NCBI GenBank assembly: GCA_016713565.1
Contig: JADJOX010000008.1
Coordinates: 434,001-498,000, forward strand
Direction of reading: 5' to 3'
Length of the DNA stretch: 64,000 nucleotides
Source of the DNA: Ignavibacteriota bacterium
Lineage (GTDB): Bacteria > Bacteroidota > Ignavibacteria > Ignavibacteriales > Melioribacteraceae
Positions 9,102 through 18,484 of this stretch are shown here, piece after piece (positions within the stretch are counted from its first letter, which is position 1; every line of letters starts with the position of its first letter). The position numbers were made by a program, and so were the translations under genes. Below the pieces are notes generated by a model that saw nothing but the letters and a program-made list of their open reading frames with translations, was not told where the DNA came from and ran no database searches.

Positions 9102-10350
9102 TGTATCAGTTTTAATAATTATCTGTGCATTGATTTCCAGTTTATCCGCGCAGAATCAAAATGAATTTAATTTCTTCGATGAAATAAAGGTTGAAGTAAA
9201 AAATCCAACTGAAATTGAAAGAATTGATGAATTGGTATCAATAAATATTTCTAAGTTAACTACGGTAAAAAAGAATTTCAATAAAGATGGTTTTGTAATT
9301 TATGAAAATGAAAATGAAATCCCGTCTCAACTTAATTGCGGTGAATTAAATTGTGAAATAATCTTTGTATGTGATTTTAAACCAAATGAAATAAAAATCT
9401 TTTCAGTTAACTATTTGGAAAAAGGAAAGCTGAGAAGAAATTATAAAAATAGAACTTACGCGGAATTGGCAATGAAATTCAACGCCGTTTATAAAGATAA
9501 AAAGTTTAATGGTGATGGTTTTCAAAATTTCACAAAAGTGCTTGTCCCTAAAATTCATACCGATCACGATGCGTTATTTAAGTATGAGGGTCCCGGCTGG
9601 GAATCTGAAAAAGTCGGATATAGATTTTACCTCGATTGGAGAAACGCGACCGACATATTCGGAAAAAAAGTAAACGAATTAGTTTTAAGTAAAGTCGGAA
9701 ATAAAGATGTAACTGCTATTGAAGATTCATACCATAACATGTTGGATTGGGGTATGGATATTTTTAAAGTCGGCAATTCATTAGGAATTGGATCAATCGG
9801 CATGGTGGAAAAAGGCAAAATAGAAATGGTTCATAAAACCAATGAAATAACCTGTGAAATAACTGAGAACGGTCCAATATTTTCACAAGTAAAAACATCT
9901 TACTATGGCTGGATAGTTAGCGAAAAGAAATATGATTTGGTTTCCAATTTATCAATAAATGCTGGAAGCAGAATAACAAATGTAAATTTAACTATTAATA
10001 ATGGAGCCAAAAATATAACTACCGGCTTGGCTAAACATCCGGATACAGATTTTATTAAATCTAAACAAAACAGCGACTGGCAATACATAGCTTTGTATGG
10101 AAAGCAAACATTGAATAATGATAATGCCGGGATTGTGCTATTTTATAAAAATTCAGATTTAATTTCGCAAGGAGAAGACGAATTAAATTATTATGTTTCT
10201 TTAAAACCAAAAAATAGCAAAGTTAATTACGCGTTTGCCGCAGCTTGGGAACTTGAGCCAAACGGCGTTAAAAACAAAGCCGGTTTTGAAAAATATATAA
10301 ATGATGAATTAACAAAATTAAATTATCCAATGGTCGTTACAATTAATTAG
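9088..10350 (+). CDS. Exported DUF4861-family protein
   Basis: 420 residues with a signal peptide (VSVLIIICALISSLSAQ). The body matches my memory of the DUF4861 family of Bacteroidota, with the characteristic HDALFKYEGPGWESEKVGYRFYLDWRNA stretch in residues about 155-190. Members are commonly found beside pectin and ulvan utilisation genes, but no enzymatic activity is established as far as I know. The GTG start at 9088 overlaps the end of lacI by 14 bases, and AGAGG sits 5 bases upstream, so the start is well supported and translation is probably coupled. The fold is likely a beta-sandwich, by analogy with other large sugar-binding or glycosidase domains. The position at the head of the uronate operon suggests a role in releasing or handling uronate-containing oligosaccharides. 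Confidence 0.75.
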   Translation: MLKNNVSVLIIICALISSLSAQNQNEFNFFDEIKVEVKNPTEIERIDELVSINISKLTTVKKNFNKDGFVIYENENEIPSQLNCGELNCEIIFVCDFKPNEIKIFSVNYLEKGKLRRNYKNRTYAELAMKFNAVYKDKKFNGDGFQNFTKVLVPKIHTDHDALFKYEGPGWESEKVGYRFYLDWRNATDIFGKKVNELVLSKVGNKDVTAIEDSYHNMLDWGMDIFKVGNSLGIGSIGMVEKGKIEMVHKTNEITCEITENGPIFSQVKTSYYGWIVSEKKYDLVSNLSINAGSRITNVNLTINNGAKNITTGLAKHPDTDFIKSKQNSDWQYIALYGKQTLNNDNAGIVLFYKNSDLISQGEDELNYYVSLKPKNSKVNYAFAAAWELEPNGVKNKAGFEKYINDELTKLNYPMVVTIN

Positions 10351-10358
10351 AGAATTTT

Positions 10359-11771
10359 ATGAGTGAATTTAATTTACATGAAGACAGATTTTTTGACGCA
10401 AATCCTATGGTAAGAAATATTGCTCGTGAACTTTATAATGATGTAAAAGATTTGCCGATTGTAAGTCCGCATGGACATGTTGAACCAAAAATATTTGTTG
10501 ATAATAAACCATTTCCAAACCCAACGGAATTATTTATAACACCTGATCATTATGTTTTCAGAATGTTTTATTCACAGGGAATAAAATTGGAAGATTTAGA
10601 TATTCCGCAAAGAGATGGAAAAAGGCTTGGGACCGATCCACTCAAAGTATGGCAAATATTCGGAGATAATTATTATTTATTTGCCGGAACGCCTTCCGGT
10701 GTTTGGCTTGATTATGAATTCAATATTGTTTTTGGAATTAAAGAGAAATTAAACGGAAGCAATGCCCAAAAATATTATGATATAATAAATGAGAAACTTC
10801 AAACAAAAGAATTTTTACCGAGAAATTTATTTAAGCGGTTTAGAATTGAAGTTTTATCAACCACCGACGCGGCAACGGATCAATTGGATAATCATAAAAA
10901 AATTATGGAATCGGGTTGGGACGGCAGAATTGTTCCTTGTTTCAGACCTGATGGATTGACAAATCTTTTAAATCCAAATTGGAAAAATGAAATTGCCGAG
11001 CTTGAAAAATTGACATCACTTGAAATAAATAATTACAAAAATTTTATCACTGCTCTTGAAAAGCGAAGAGAATATTTCAAGAAAATTGGCGCTACATCAA
11101 CAGATCATGGAATTATTTCTCCATATACTCATAAACTTTCTGAGAATGAAGTTAACACAATATTTTCCCGAGCTTTGAAAAATGAAGCTGATGAAAAAGA
11201 CGCAAATTTATTTACCGCCAACATGTTAATGGAAATGGCAAGAATGAGCTGCGAAGACGGTTTAACAATGCAGATACACGCCGGATCTAATCGAAATCAT
11301 AACTCGTTTATTTATAATAAATACGGTTTGGATAAAGGATGCGATATTCCTCAGCAAACCGAATACACCAACAATCTTAAAGAATTATTAAATGCTTATG
11401 GAAACAATCCGAATTTTACGGTTATTGTTTTCACTTTGGATGAAACAACATATTCTCGTGAACTCGCGCCTTTAGCGGGACATTATCCCGCAATGAAATT
11501 AGGTCCTGCTTGGTGGTTCCATGACAGTATAGAAGGAATGAATAGATATAGACATATGATAACTGAAACAGCCGGATTTTATAATACAGTCGGTTTTAAT
11601 GATGACACTCGCGCGTTTGTTTCAATTCCGGCAAGACATGATGTGGCAAGAAGAGTTGATTCAAACTTCTTGGCTGAATTAGTTGCTCGACAAATTATAA
11701 GTTTAGAAGAATCAAAATTGATAATTAAAGATCTTACATATAATCTCGTTAAAAAAGCTTATAAATTATAA
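10359..11771 (+). CDS. uxaC: Glucuronate (uronate) isomerase
   Basis: Cytosolic isomerase converting D-glucuronate to D-fructuronate and D-galacturonate to D-tagaturonate. It belongs to the amidohydrolase-fold UxaC family, and 470 residues is the usual length. The N-terminal metal-type HxH motif is at residues 38 and 40 in IVSPHGHVEP. Other family signatures are TTDAATDQLDNH, MQIHAGSNRNHNS and the late FNDDTRAF stretch. It begins 9 bases after the DUF4861 gene and is followed 11 bases later by the tagaturonate epimerase, so the first two steps of uronate catabolism are adjacent. Confidence 0.95.
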   Translation: MSEFNLHEDRFFDANPMVRNIARELYNDVKDLPIVSPHGHVEPKIFVDNKPFPNPTELFITPDHYVFRMFYSQGIKLEDLDIPQRDGKRLGTDPLKVWQIFGDNYYLFAGTPSGVWLDYEFNIVFGIKEKLNGSNAQKYYDIINEKLQTKEFLPRNLFKRFRIEVLSTTDAATDQLDNHKKIMESGWDGRIVPCFRPDGLTNLLNPNWKNEIAELEKLTSLEINNYKNFITALEKRREYFKKIGATSTDHGIISPYTHKLSENEVNTIFSRALKNEADEKDANLFTANMLMEMARMSCEDGLTMQIHAGSNRNHNSFIYNKYGLDKGCDIPQQTEYTNNLKELLNAYGNNPNFTVIVFTLDETTYSRELAPLAGHYPAMKLGPAWWFHDSIEGMNRYRHMITETAGFYNTVGFNDDTRAFVSIPARHDVARRVDSNFLAELVARQIISLEESKLIIKDLTYNLVKKAYKL

Positions 11772-11781
11772 AGGTATAAGA

Positions 11782-13323
11782 ATGTTATTGGATGAAATTA
11801 AAAAAGTAAAAGAAGTAACAGCAAACAACGAATTAGTAAAATTAGAATCATTATCAAATGGAGATGTTTCTGTTTATGCTAAATCAATAATTACGAAAAA
11901 TGAATTGACATATTTTATTGGTAAAAATGGTATCGAAAAATTTCTTTACATTATATCCACTATCGGATCATCGGCTCAAGATGAATTTCACGGGGAGATT
12001 ATTGGATCTGCTGATGTAAAAATTAAGCAATGTCCTCAAGTTCACGCAAATGCAGTTAAACTTCAAAAAATATTTCCATTTACAAAACCAATTTTGCTTG
12101 GATTAAATAATTCTTTCGGATTCGGTGATAGAATCGGATTGGCAAATCCCGCGCATCTTCGCTCATTAGAAGGAAGTGAATTTAAACCTATTGTTGCTCA
12201 GCAATCAATTAGAGAATTAACAAGAACCCAAAGAACTCCGGATGAAGTTATGGATGCCGCGATTTGGGCAGTTTTTCAAGAAGGATATCAAAACGGATTT
12301 GGTTCAGATGCGGATCACCTAAAAACAACTGATGATATTGACTTAATGATGAATGCGGGATTTACAATGTTTACATTTGATCCGGGTGAATTTGTGATAA
12401 ATGAAGCTGACTCAATTCCAATTCATGAACTGGAAAATAAATCCAAAGAAATAAACTGGGAAAAATTAAACGACTCATTTTCTAAAATGGTTGACCGCTA
12501 TTCGGAAAAGGAATTTGATCTGAATGAAGGATTGGTAATTAAACCTTCTTACGAAGATGTTTTAAGAGCAACAATTAAATATGGAAACGCTGTCGCGCAT
12601 ATAAAAACATTATTCGATCATCTCAGCACAAAGTATTCAAATCTTCCGTATGAAGTTGAAATATCAGTTGACGAGACTGAATCGGTTACAACTCCTTTCG
12701 AACATTTCTTTATGGCTTCTGAACTTAACAGATTAGGCGTAAAAATTATTAGTCTCGCTCCAAGATTTATCGGTGATTTTGAGAAAGGAATAGACTACAA
12801 AGGCGATATTGAAATTTTCAAAAAAGAATATTTGAAACACGTTAAAATTGCAGAATATTTTGGATCATATAAAATAAGTTTACATTCCGGCAGTGATAAG
12901 TTTGGAGTTTACAAAGCCATTGGACAGTTAAAACGAGGATACACTCATGTAAAAACCGCAGGCACAAGTTATTTAGAAGCGCTGAAGGTTGTTGCGTTTT
13001 CTCAGCCCGATGAATTCGGAAAAATTTTGGATTTTGCTAGAGTAGAATATGAGAAAGAAAAACATTCTTATCACGTTTCAGCAAAATTAGAAAATGTTCA
13101 TTCTTCTGATAAATATACCGATGTGCAATTATTAGATTTATTTAATCAGAATGATGCCCGTCAAGTTTTGCATGTAACTTTTGGTAAAGTGCTAACAACA
13201 AAAAAAGATGATGGAACATCATTATTCAAAAATAAAATTTGCGAGTGTTTGAAAGAAAATGAAGAAGTTCACTATAAATATTTAATTAACCATTTCAAAA
13301 ATCATTTAAATCCATTTAAATAA
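11782..13323 (+). CDS. uxaE: Tagaturonate epimerase (UxaE family)
   Basis: 513-residue protein resembling UxaE of Thermotoga, which interconverts D-tagaturonate and D-fructuronate. This lets galacturonate enter the glucuronate branch without a separate UxaB/UxaA path. Features include FGFGDRIGLANPAHL, a probable metal site in the acidic and histidine-rich stretch GFGSDADHLKTT, EISVDETESVTTPFEH, and SLHSGSDKFGVYKAIG. The family was described from genomic context in hyperthermophiles. Here the gene is sandwiched between uxaC and eda, which supports the call. Without a search, a more general tagatose-type or sugar-phosphate epimerase cannot be excluded. Confidence 0.85.
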   Translation: MLLDEIKKVKEVTANNELVKLESLSNGDVSVYAKSIITKNELTYFIGKNGIEKFLYIISTIGSSAQDEFHGEIIGSADVKIKQCPQVHANAVKLQKIFPFTKPILLGLNNSFGFGDRIGLANPAHLRSLEGSEFKPIVAQQSIRELTRTQRTPDEVMDAAIWAVFQEGYQNGFGSDADHLKTTDDIDLMMNAGFTMFTFDPGEFVINEADSIPIHELENKSKEINWEKLNDSFSKMVDRYSEKEFDLNEGLVIKPSYEDVLRATIKYGNAVAHIKTLFDHLSTKYSNLPYEVEISVDETESVTTPFEHFFMASELNRLGVKIISLAPRFIGDFEKGIDYKGDIEIFKKEYLKHVKIAEYFGSYKISLHSGSDKFGVYKAIGQLKRGYTHVKTAGTSYLEALKVVAFSQPDEFGKILDFARVEYEKEKHSYHVSAKLENVHSSDKYTDVQLLDLFNQNDARQVLHVTFGKVLTTKKDDGTSLFKNKICECLKENEEVHYKYLINHFKNHLNPFK

Positions 13324-13325
13324 TT

Positions 13326-13964
13326 ATGACTAGAGAAGAAGTAAGAAATAAAATATTAGAAAGAAAAGTAGTCGCTGTTGTAAGGATGAAAAATTCATCT
13401 CAATTATTAAAAGTTATTGAAGCAATAAAAATTGGCGGCGTTTCGGGAATAGAATTAACAATGACAATTCCAAATGCAATTCAAGCAATAGAAACAGCGG
13501 ATAAGGAATTTGGCGACGATATTTTATTGGGAGTTGGTTCGGTTACAGATAAGCAAACCGCCTTAGATGCAATAAATGCGGGAGCAAAATTTGTAGTTTC
13601 GCCAATTTATAAGGCAGAAGTTGTTCAGGCTGTAATAGATAAGAATATTGTTGTGATTCCCGGTTGTTTTTCTCCAACGGAAATTCAAACTGCTTATGAA
13701 CAAGGCGCTGATTTTATTAAAATTTTTCCTGCGGATAATTTAGGAATGAGTTTTATTAAATCAATTAAAGCTCCGCTTCCTCACTTAAAAGTTATTCCAA
13801 CCGGAGGAGTTAATTTAGAAAACGCAATTGATTGGATAAATGCCGGAGCAAGCGCTGTTGGCATTGGCTCAGCTTTAGTTGACAATAAAGCAATTGAAAG
13901 AGAAGATTATAAAACATTGACCGAAAATGCAAAAAAGCTTTGTGAAAATTTAGAAGTAAATTAG
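13326..13964 (+). CDS. eda: 2-keto-3-deoxy-6-phosphogluconate (KDPG) aldolase
   Basis: Cleaves KDPG to pyruvate and glyceraldehyde 3-phosphate, the last step of the operon's catabolic route. The 212-residue class I aldolase has the expected residues: Arg20 (AVVR), Glu43 in GIELTM and the Schiff-base Lys132 in DFIKIFPAD. The phosphate-binding loop is IPTGGVNLEN and the end is GIGSALVD. The start lies 2 bases after the uxaE stop and SDR translation begins 8 bases after its end, so the three genes form a tight block. It may also accept the galacto epimer (KDPGal), as some relatives do. Confidence 0.95.
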   Translation: MTREEVRNKILERKVVAVVRMKNSSQLLKVIEAIKIGGVSGIELTMTIPNAIQAIETADKEFGDDILLGVGSVTDKQTALDAINAGAKFVVSPIYKAEVVQAVIDKNIVVIPGCFSPTEIQTAYEQGADFIKIFPADNLGMSFIKSIKAPLPHLKVIPTGGVNLENAIDWINAGASAVGIGSALVDNKAIEREDYKTLTENAKKLCENLEVN

Positions 13965-13972
13965 GAGATTGA

Positions 13973-14824
13973 ATGAAGAAATATTCGTTTGATGATCTGA
14001 AAGATAAAGTTTGTGTATTAACCGGCGGCGGCGGAGTTATTGGAGCGGTTTTGGCAAAAGGTTTAGCCGGCGCCGGTGTAAAACTTGCTATTTTAGATAT
14101 AAAGAAAGAGTTCGCGGATAAAGTTGCCGATCAAATAAGAATTGAATTTGGTACTGAAGCTATTGGAGTTGAAGCAAATGTACTTGATAAATCGTCATTG
14201 CTGGAAGCAAAAAAAGTTGTGTTGGAAAAATTTAATAAAGTTGATATTCTGATTAATGGTGCCGGAGGAAATTCGCCTAAAGCTACCACAAAGGAAGAAT
14301 TTATTACTGAAGAAAATATTAATTCATTATCAGATACATTTTTTGGTTTGGAAATGGAAGGTTTTCAGAAAGTATTTGATTTAAACTTTTTAGGAACACT
14401 TTTGCCCACAATGGTTTTCGCTCAAGAAATGGTTGAAAAAAAGTCAGGTGTTATTTTAAATATTTCATCTATGAATTCATTCAGACCATTGACAAAAATT
14501 CCCGCTTATTCAGCTGCTAAATCTTCAATAAATAATTTTACAGAATGGCTTGCTGTTCATTTTGCAAAGATGAATGTAAGAGTAAACGCAGTAGCTCCGG
14601 GATTTTTTCTTACAAACCAAAATAGATTTTTATTGATAGATGAAAAAACAAACGAGCTTACTCCAAGGGGAAAGAAAATAATTGATAACACTCCAATGGG
14701 AAAATACGGAGAACCGGAAGATTTAATTGGCGGAACACTATTTTTACTTTCGGATGTTTCAAGTTTCATTACCGGAGTAATTTTGCCAATTGACGGCGGA
14801 TTTAATATTTACAGCGGTGTTTAA
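13973..14824 (+). CDS. uxuB: SDR-type D-mannonate oxidoreductase (fructuronate reductase)
   Basis: 283-residue classical short-chain dehydrogenase. The dinucleotide loop is LTGGGGVIG, the NAG-equivalent is INGAGG, the catalytic Ser is in ISSMNS, and YSAAKSS is the YxxxK motif. The long insert with TTKEEFITEENI and the GGGGV loop are typical of the Bacillus UxuB/YjmF subgroup, which reduces D-fructuronate to D-mannonate with NADH. The context (after uxaC, uxaE and eda, before kdgK) strongly supports this step. No long-chain UxuB/UxaB dehydrogenase is present. An SD-like AGGAGA precedes the ATG. A closely related sugar-acid dehydrogenase role remains possible. Confidence 0.82.
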   Translation: MKKYSFDDLKDKVCVLTGGGGVIGAVLAKGLAGAGVKLAILDIKKEFADKVADQIRIEFGTEAIGVEANVLDKSSLLEAKKVVLEKFNKVDILINGAGGNSPKATTKEEFITEENINSLSDTFFGLEMEGFQKVFDLNFLGTLLPTMVFAQEMVEKKSGVILNISSMNSFRPLTKIPAYSAAKSSINNFTEWLAVHFAKMNVRVNAVAPGFFLTNQNRFLLIDEKTNELTPRGKKIIDNTPMGKYGEPEDLIGGTLFLLSDVSSFITGVILPIDGGFNIYSGV

Positions 14825-14851
14825 AAAATTAAATTAAATTTGGATTTTAAT

Positions 14852-15931
14852 ATGAATATCGAATTAAAAAAAGATTACAAATATTCCTTAATAGTACCGA
14901 CAAGTATGGGTATTAGAATAACTCCTGCAAATGGTCAGCCGGTACATTCCAGTGAAAACTTTACGTTATTTGTAACAAGTGCCGAAACAAATGTTGCAAG
15001 TATTGCTTCCTATTTAGGTTTGCCGGTTAAGGTTTTAACAACTTTTGTAAAAGATAGTCCAATTGCTCAAATAATTAAATCAAATCTTAGATCTAGAAAT
15101 ATGCAATATGAAGGTAAAGAAGTTGCCCAAGGAGGACCATGGGGTTATCGTCATCAGTTTAATATTGCAGATAGTGGAATTGGTTCGCGCGGACCGAGAG
15201 TTCATAATGACAGAGCGGGTGAGGTTGGCTGTACTTTAAATGTAAAAGATTTTGATCTTGATCGAATCTTTGGAAAGGAAGGAGTACAAATACTTCACTT
15301 ATCCGGATTGATAGCAGCGTTGTCACACGAAACAAGTAATTTTTGTTTAGAACTTGCAAGGGCTGCAAAAAAGTACGGGACAAAAATTTCATTTGATCTT
15401 AATTATCGTGCATCATTCTGGAAAGGGAGAGAAGCCGAATTAGCTTCAGCATTTTCTGAGATTGCTTCAGTTTCAGATATTCTTGTAGGCAATGAGGAAG
15501 ATTTTCAATTATGCTTAAATATTGAAGGTCCGGAAGCCGGCGGAAAAGATATTGATGCAAAAATTGAAAGTTTTAAGGAAATGATAAAACGCGTAAAAAA
15601 CAAATATTCAAATGCATCCGTTTTTGCAACTACATTGCGTGAAGTTGAAAATACCAATTCACACCTCTGGGGTGCAATAATGTTGGAAGGTTCAAACTGG
15701 CATGTGATAAATCCACGCCAAATAAATGTACTAGATAGAATTGGCGGAGGCGACGGTTTTGTAGGCGGCTTGATTTATGGAATTTTAAAAAATTGGTCTC
15801 CGGAAAAATGGATACAATTCGGCTGGGCTTCCGGCGCATTAGCAACAACATTTTTAACAGATTATGCTCAACCTGCTGATGAGGAAATGATCTGGAGCGT
15901 TTGGGAAGGCAATGCGAGAGTTAAAAGATAA
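14852..15931 (+). CDS. kdgK: 2-keto-3-deoxygluconate kinase
   Basis: PfkB-family sugar kinase that phosphorylates KDG to KDPG, the substrate of the Eda encoded upstream. I place the start at ATG 14852; an in-frame TTG at 14840 would add four residues. The ATP/catalytic signature RIGGGDGFVGGLIYG contains the catalytic Asp of the usual GxGD motif. The stretches SFDLNYRASFW and VGNEEDF are typical of KDG kinases. At about 359 residues it is slightly longer than the roughly 310-340 common for the family. It sits in the operon directly before the LarA-family gene. Confidence 0.9.
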   Translation: MNIELKKDYKYSLIVPTSMGIRITPANGQPVHSSENFTLFVTSAETNVASIASYLGLPVKVLTTFVKDSPIAQIIKSNLRSRNMQYEGKEVAQGGPWGYRHQFNIADSGIGSRGPRVHNDRAGEVGCTLNVKDFDLDRIFGKEGVQILHLSGLIAALSHETSNFCLELARAAKKYGTKISFDLNYRASFWKGREAELASAFSEIASVSDILVGNEEDFQLCLNIEGPEAGGKDIDAKIESFKEMIKRVKNKYSNASVFATTLREVENTNSHLWGAIMLEGSNWHVINPRQINVLDRIGGGDGFVGGLIYGILKNWSPEKWIQFGWASGALATTFLTDYAQPADEEMIWSVWEGNARVKR

Positions 15932-15950
15932 TAATTGAAAGGAATATTAA

Positions 15951-17222
15951 ATGTTATTTTATTCACGCGGTTCTGTTGAGGATGTTCTCGATTCACGAAC
16001 TTTAAAGGAAGCACTTTTTACATCCTTCGATAAAATAGGTAAAAAAAATAAAGTGTTGGCTATCCCACCCGATTTTACCCGTTACCATTCACGTGCGGGT
16101 GAACTTACGACTTATATTTATGATAATTATAAAAATGTATTAACCGATATATTACCGGCTCTCGGAACTCACTTTGCAATGACTGGAAAAGAAATTGATA
16201 AAATGTTTCCAGGAGTTCCTCATAATTTGTTCAGAGTTCATAATTGGAGAAATGATTTAGTTACATTAGGAAAGGTTCCTTCAGAATTTGTAAAGGAAGT
16301 TTCGGAAGGTAGAGTTGACTATGACTGGCCTGCTCAAGTTAATAAACTTTTGGTTGAAGGAAATTTTGATCTGATTCTTTCAATTGGACAAGTAGTACCG
16401 CATGAAGTTGTTGGTATGGCAAATTATAATAAAAATATTTTTGTAGGAACCGGCGGATCAGAAGGGATTAATAAAAGTCATTTTCTAGGCGCAGCCTATG
16501 GAATGGAAAGAATGATGGGAAAAGCTGATACACCTGTAAGAAGAGTTTTAAATTATGCCTCGGATAATTTTGCTGAACATATGCCTATAGTGTATGTACA
16601 AACTGTTGTTGGGAAAGATGAAAATGGCAAGTTAGTTGTCAGAGGTTTATATATTGGTGATGATTTTGAATGTTTTAAGCTCGCGGCGGATTTATCTCTT
16701 CAAGTAAACTTTCAAATGCTTGATAATCCTTTGAAGAAAGTTGTTGTTTACTTAGATCCATCCGAATTTAAAACAACATGGTTAGGAAATAAAAGTATAT
16801 ACAGAACACGCATGGCTATTGAAGATAACGGTGAATTGATTGTTCTCGCACCGGGATTACGAGAATTTGGTGAAGATCCGGGAATAGATAAATTAATTAG
16901 AAAATATGGCTATGTAACTACTCCCGAAGTTTTAGAATTTGTGAAAAATAATGATGATTTAAAAAATAATTTAAGCGCCGCGGCACACTTAATTCATGGT
17001 TCATCAGAAGGCAGATTCAAAATTACTTATTGTCCGGGTAACATAACTAAAGAAGAAATTGAAAGTGTTAATTTTAATTTTGCGGATCTTAAGGAGATGA
17101 CAGAAATTTATAATCCTGATAAACTTAAAGACGGCTTTAATAAATTACCTGATGGAGAGGAAATATTTTTTATATCAAATCCGGCTTTAGGATTGTGGGC
17201 TTGGAAAGAAAAATTTATTTAA
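15951..17222 (+). CDS. LarA-family nickel-pincer racemase/epimerase, probable sugar-acid 2-epimerase
   Basis: 423-residue member of the lactate racemase (LarA/DUF2088) superfamily. Residues known from Lactiplantibacillus LarA appear to be kept: Asp41 and Arg44 (DFTR, like D72/R75), His74 in GTH (like H108), His151 in VPHEVVG (like H174), Lys161 ten residues later (like pincer-bearing K184) and His177 sixteen residues beyond that (like nickel ligand H200). The H-K-H spacing of 10 and 16 is identical to LarA, so an active nickel-pincer nucleotide site is likely. Reported activities in the superfamily include D-gluconate 2-epimerase. Here the neighbours make D-mannonate, so interconversion of mannonate and gluconate is my best inference. 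The cofactor genes larB, larC and larE are not in the window. Lactate or another hydroxyacid is the alternative substrate. Confidence 0.8.
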   Translation: MLFYSRGSVEDVLDSRTLKEALFTSFDKIGKKNKVLAIPPDFTRYHSRAGELTTYIYDNYKNVLTDILPALGTHFAMTGKEIDKMFPGVPHNLFRVHNWRNDLVTLGKVPSEFVKEVSEGRVDYDWPAQVNKLLVEGNFDLILSIGQVVPHEVVGMANYNKNIFVGTGGSEGINKSHFLGAAYGMERMMGKADTPVRRVLNYASDNFAEHMPIVYVQTVVGKDENGKLVVRGLYIGDDFECFKLAADLSLQVNFQMLDNPLKKVVVYLDPSEFKTTWLGNKSIYRTRMAIEDNGELIVLAPGLREFGEDPGIDKLIRKYGYVTTPEVLEFVKNNDDLKNNLSAAAHLIHGSSEGRFKITYCPGNITKEEIESVNFNFADLKEMTEIYNPDKLKDGFNKLPDGEEIFFISNPALGLWAWKEKFI

Positions 17223-17292
17223 TGAAATAACGATAGTCGTCACTGATGAGTAAAGCTAAGTGCGAATCTAATTCAAATAAAATTTTATCAAA

Positions 17293-18450
17293 ATGGAAAA
17301 AACAAATATTTTCAATAAAATTAAAATAATTGCTGATGATAAGATTCCTTTTCTTAAAGGAGTTTTTGAACCTGTTGCCGATATTGATTATTATTCCGGT
17401 AAAGAAATTAACAGCGAAATAGTTAAAAATGCCGACGCGCTTATAACTCGGACTAGAACAAAATGTAATGAAGAACTTCTTGATGGATCAAGCATCAAGT
17501 TAATTACAACGGCAACAATCGGTTATGATCATATCGATACAAAATATTGTGAAGAAAATAATATTAAATGGTTTAACGCGCCAGGCTGCAATTCCGGTTC
17601 AGTGAAACAATATATAACTTCGGCATTATTCACAATTGCTGAAAAAGAAAAATTCAATTTAGCAGATAAAACGATTGGTATTGTTGGAGTTGGAAATGTT
17701 GGAAGTAAAATCCAAAATGTTGCTGAAGCATTGGGAATGAAAATTTTACTCAATGATCCGCCGAGAGAAAGAAAAGAAGGCGGCAAAAATTTTTGCAGTT
17801 TGGATAAAATTAAAAATGAGTCTGATATTATTACTTTTCATGTGCCGTTAAATAAAAATGGAATAGATAAAACATATCAATTAGCAGATGATTTATTTTT
17901 TGATCAACTTAAGAAAAAGCCAATAATAGTAAATTCTTCTCGCGGTGAAGTTGTAAAAACATCTTCCTTAAAAAATGCAATAAAAGAGGGAAAAATTAGC
18001 AATGTAATTTTAGATGTCTGGGAAAATGAACCAGAGATTGATTTGGAACTTTTGGATATAGTTGATATTGCAACACCGCATATTGCGGGATATTCAGCTG
18101 ATGGCAAAGCAAATGGTACATCTGTTTGTGTTAATGCAATTAACGAATATTTTAATTTAGGTTTAACTAAAAATTGGTTCCCTGAAAATGTTCCAATTGC
18201 GAAAAACGGTAATGAAATTTCTGTTAATACCAAAAATAAAAGTGAGCAAAACATTTTCGCTGATATAATTTTTTCAACTTATAAAATTTTAGAAGATGAC
18301 ATGAGATTAAGAATTTCTCCTCAAACTTTTGAAAAACAAAGAGGTGATTACCCAATTAGAAGAGAATTTCAAAATTACATCGTCAAAAATATATTAAATG
18401 ATATTGAGCTTAAGAATAAATTATTAAAATTAGGTTTTCAAATAATATAA
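17293..18450 (+). CDS. pdxB: Erythronate-4-phosphate dehydrogenase
   Basis: 385-residue D-isomer 2-hydroxyacid dehydrogenase. The Rossmann motif is GIVGVGNVGSK, the substrate Arg is in VNSSRGEVV, the Glu in WENEPEID and the His in TPHIAGYSADGK. Features specific to PdxB over the general family are TIGYDHIDTKYC, APGCNSGSV, the DPPR loop after the Rossmann fold, and a C-terminal dimerisation domain with FEKQRGDYPIRREF. PdxB oxidises 4-phosphoerythronate in the DXP-dependent pyridoxal phosphate pathway, so its place inside a uronate operon is unexpected. It could also act on another phosphorylated sugar acid here. The 70-base gap before it is the largest within this part of the operon. Confidence 0.85.
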   Translation: MEKTNIFNKIKIIADDKIPFLKGVFEPVADIDYYSGKEINSEIVKNADALITRTRTKCNEELLDGSSIKLITTATIGYDHIDTKYCEENNIKWFNAPGCNSGSVKQYITSALFTIAEKEKFNLADKTIGIVGVGNVGSKIQNVAEALGMKILLNDPPRERKEGGKNFCSLDKIKNESDIITFHVPLNKNGIDKTYQLADDLFFDQLKKKPIIVNSSRGEVVKTSSLKNAIKEGKISNVILDVWENEPEIDLELLDIVDIATPHIAGYSADGKANGTSVCVNAINEYFNLGLTKNWFPENVPIAKNGNEISVNTKNKSEQNIFADIIFSTYKILEDDMRLRISPQTFEKQRGDYPIRREFQNYIVKNILNDIELKNKLLKLGFQII

Positions 18451-18484
18451 AATTTAAAATATTTATTAATAACTTGGAAATTCA

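Noticed and set aside
17243..17266. CTGATGAG followed by CGAA, resembling a hammerhead ribozyme core before pdxB
   Set aside because: Stem II would have only about three pairs, the second core strand reads GAAT instead of GAAA, and no downstream sequence complements the stem I strand.
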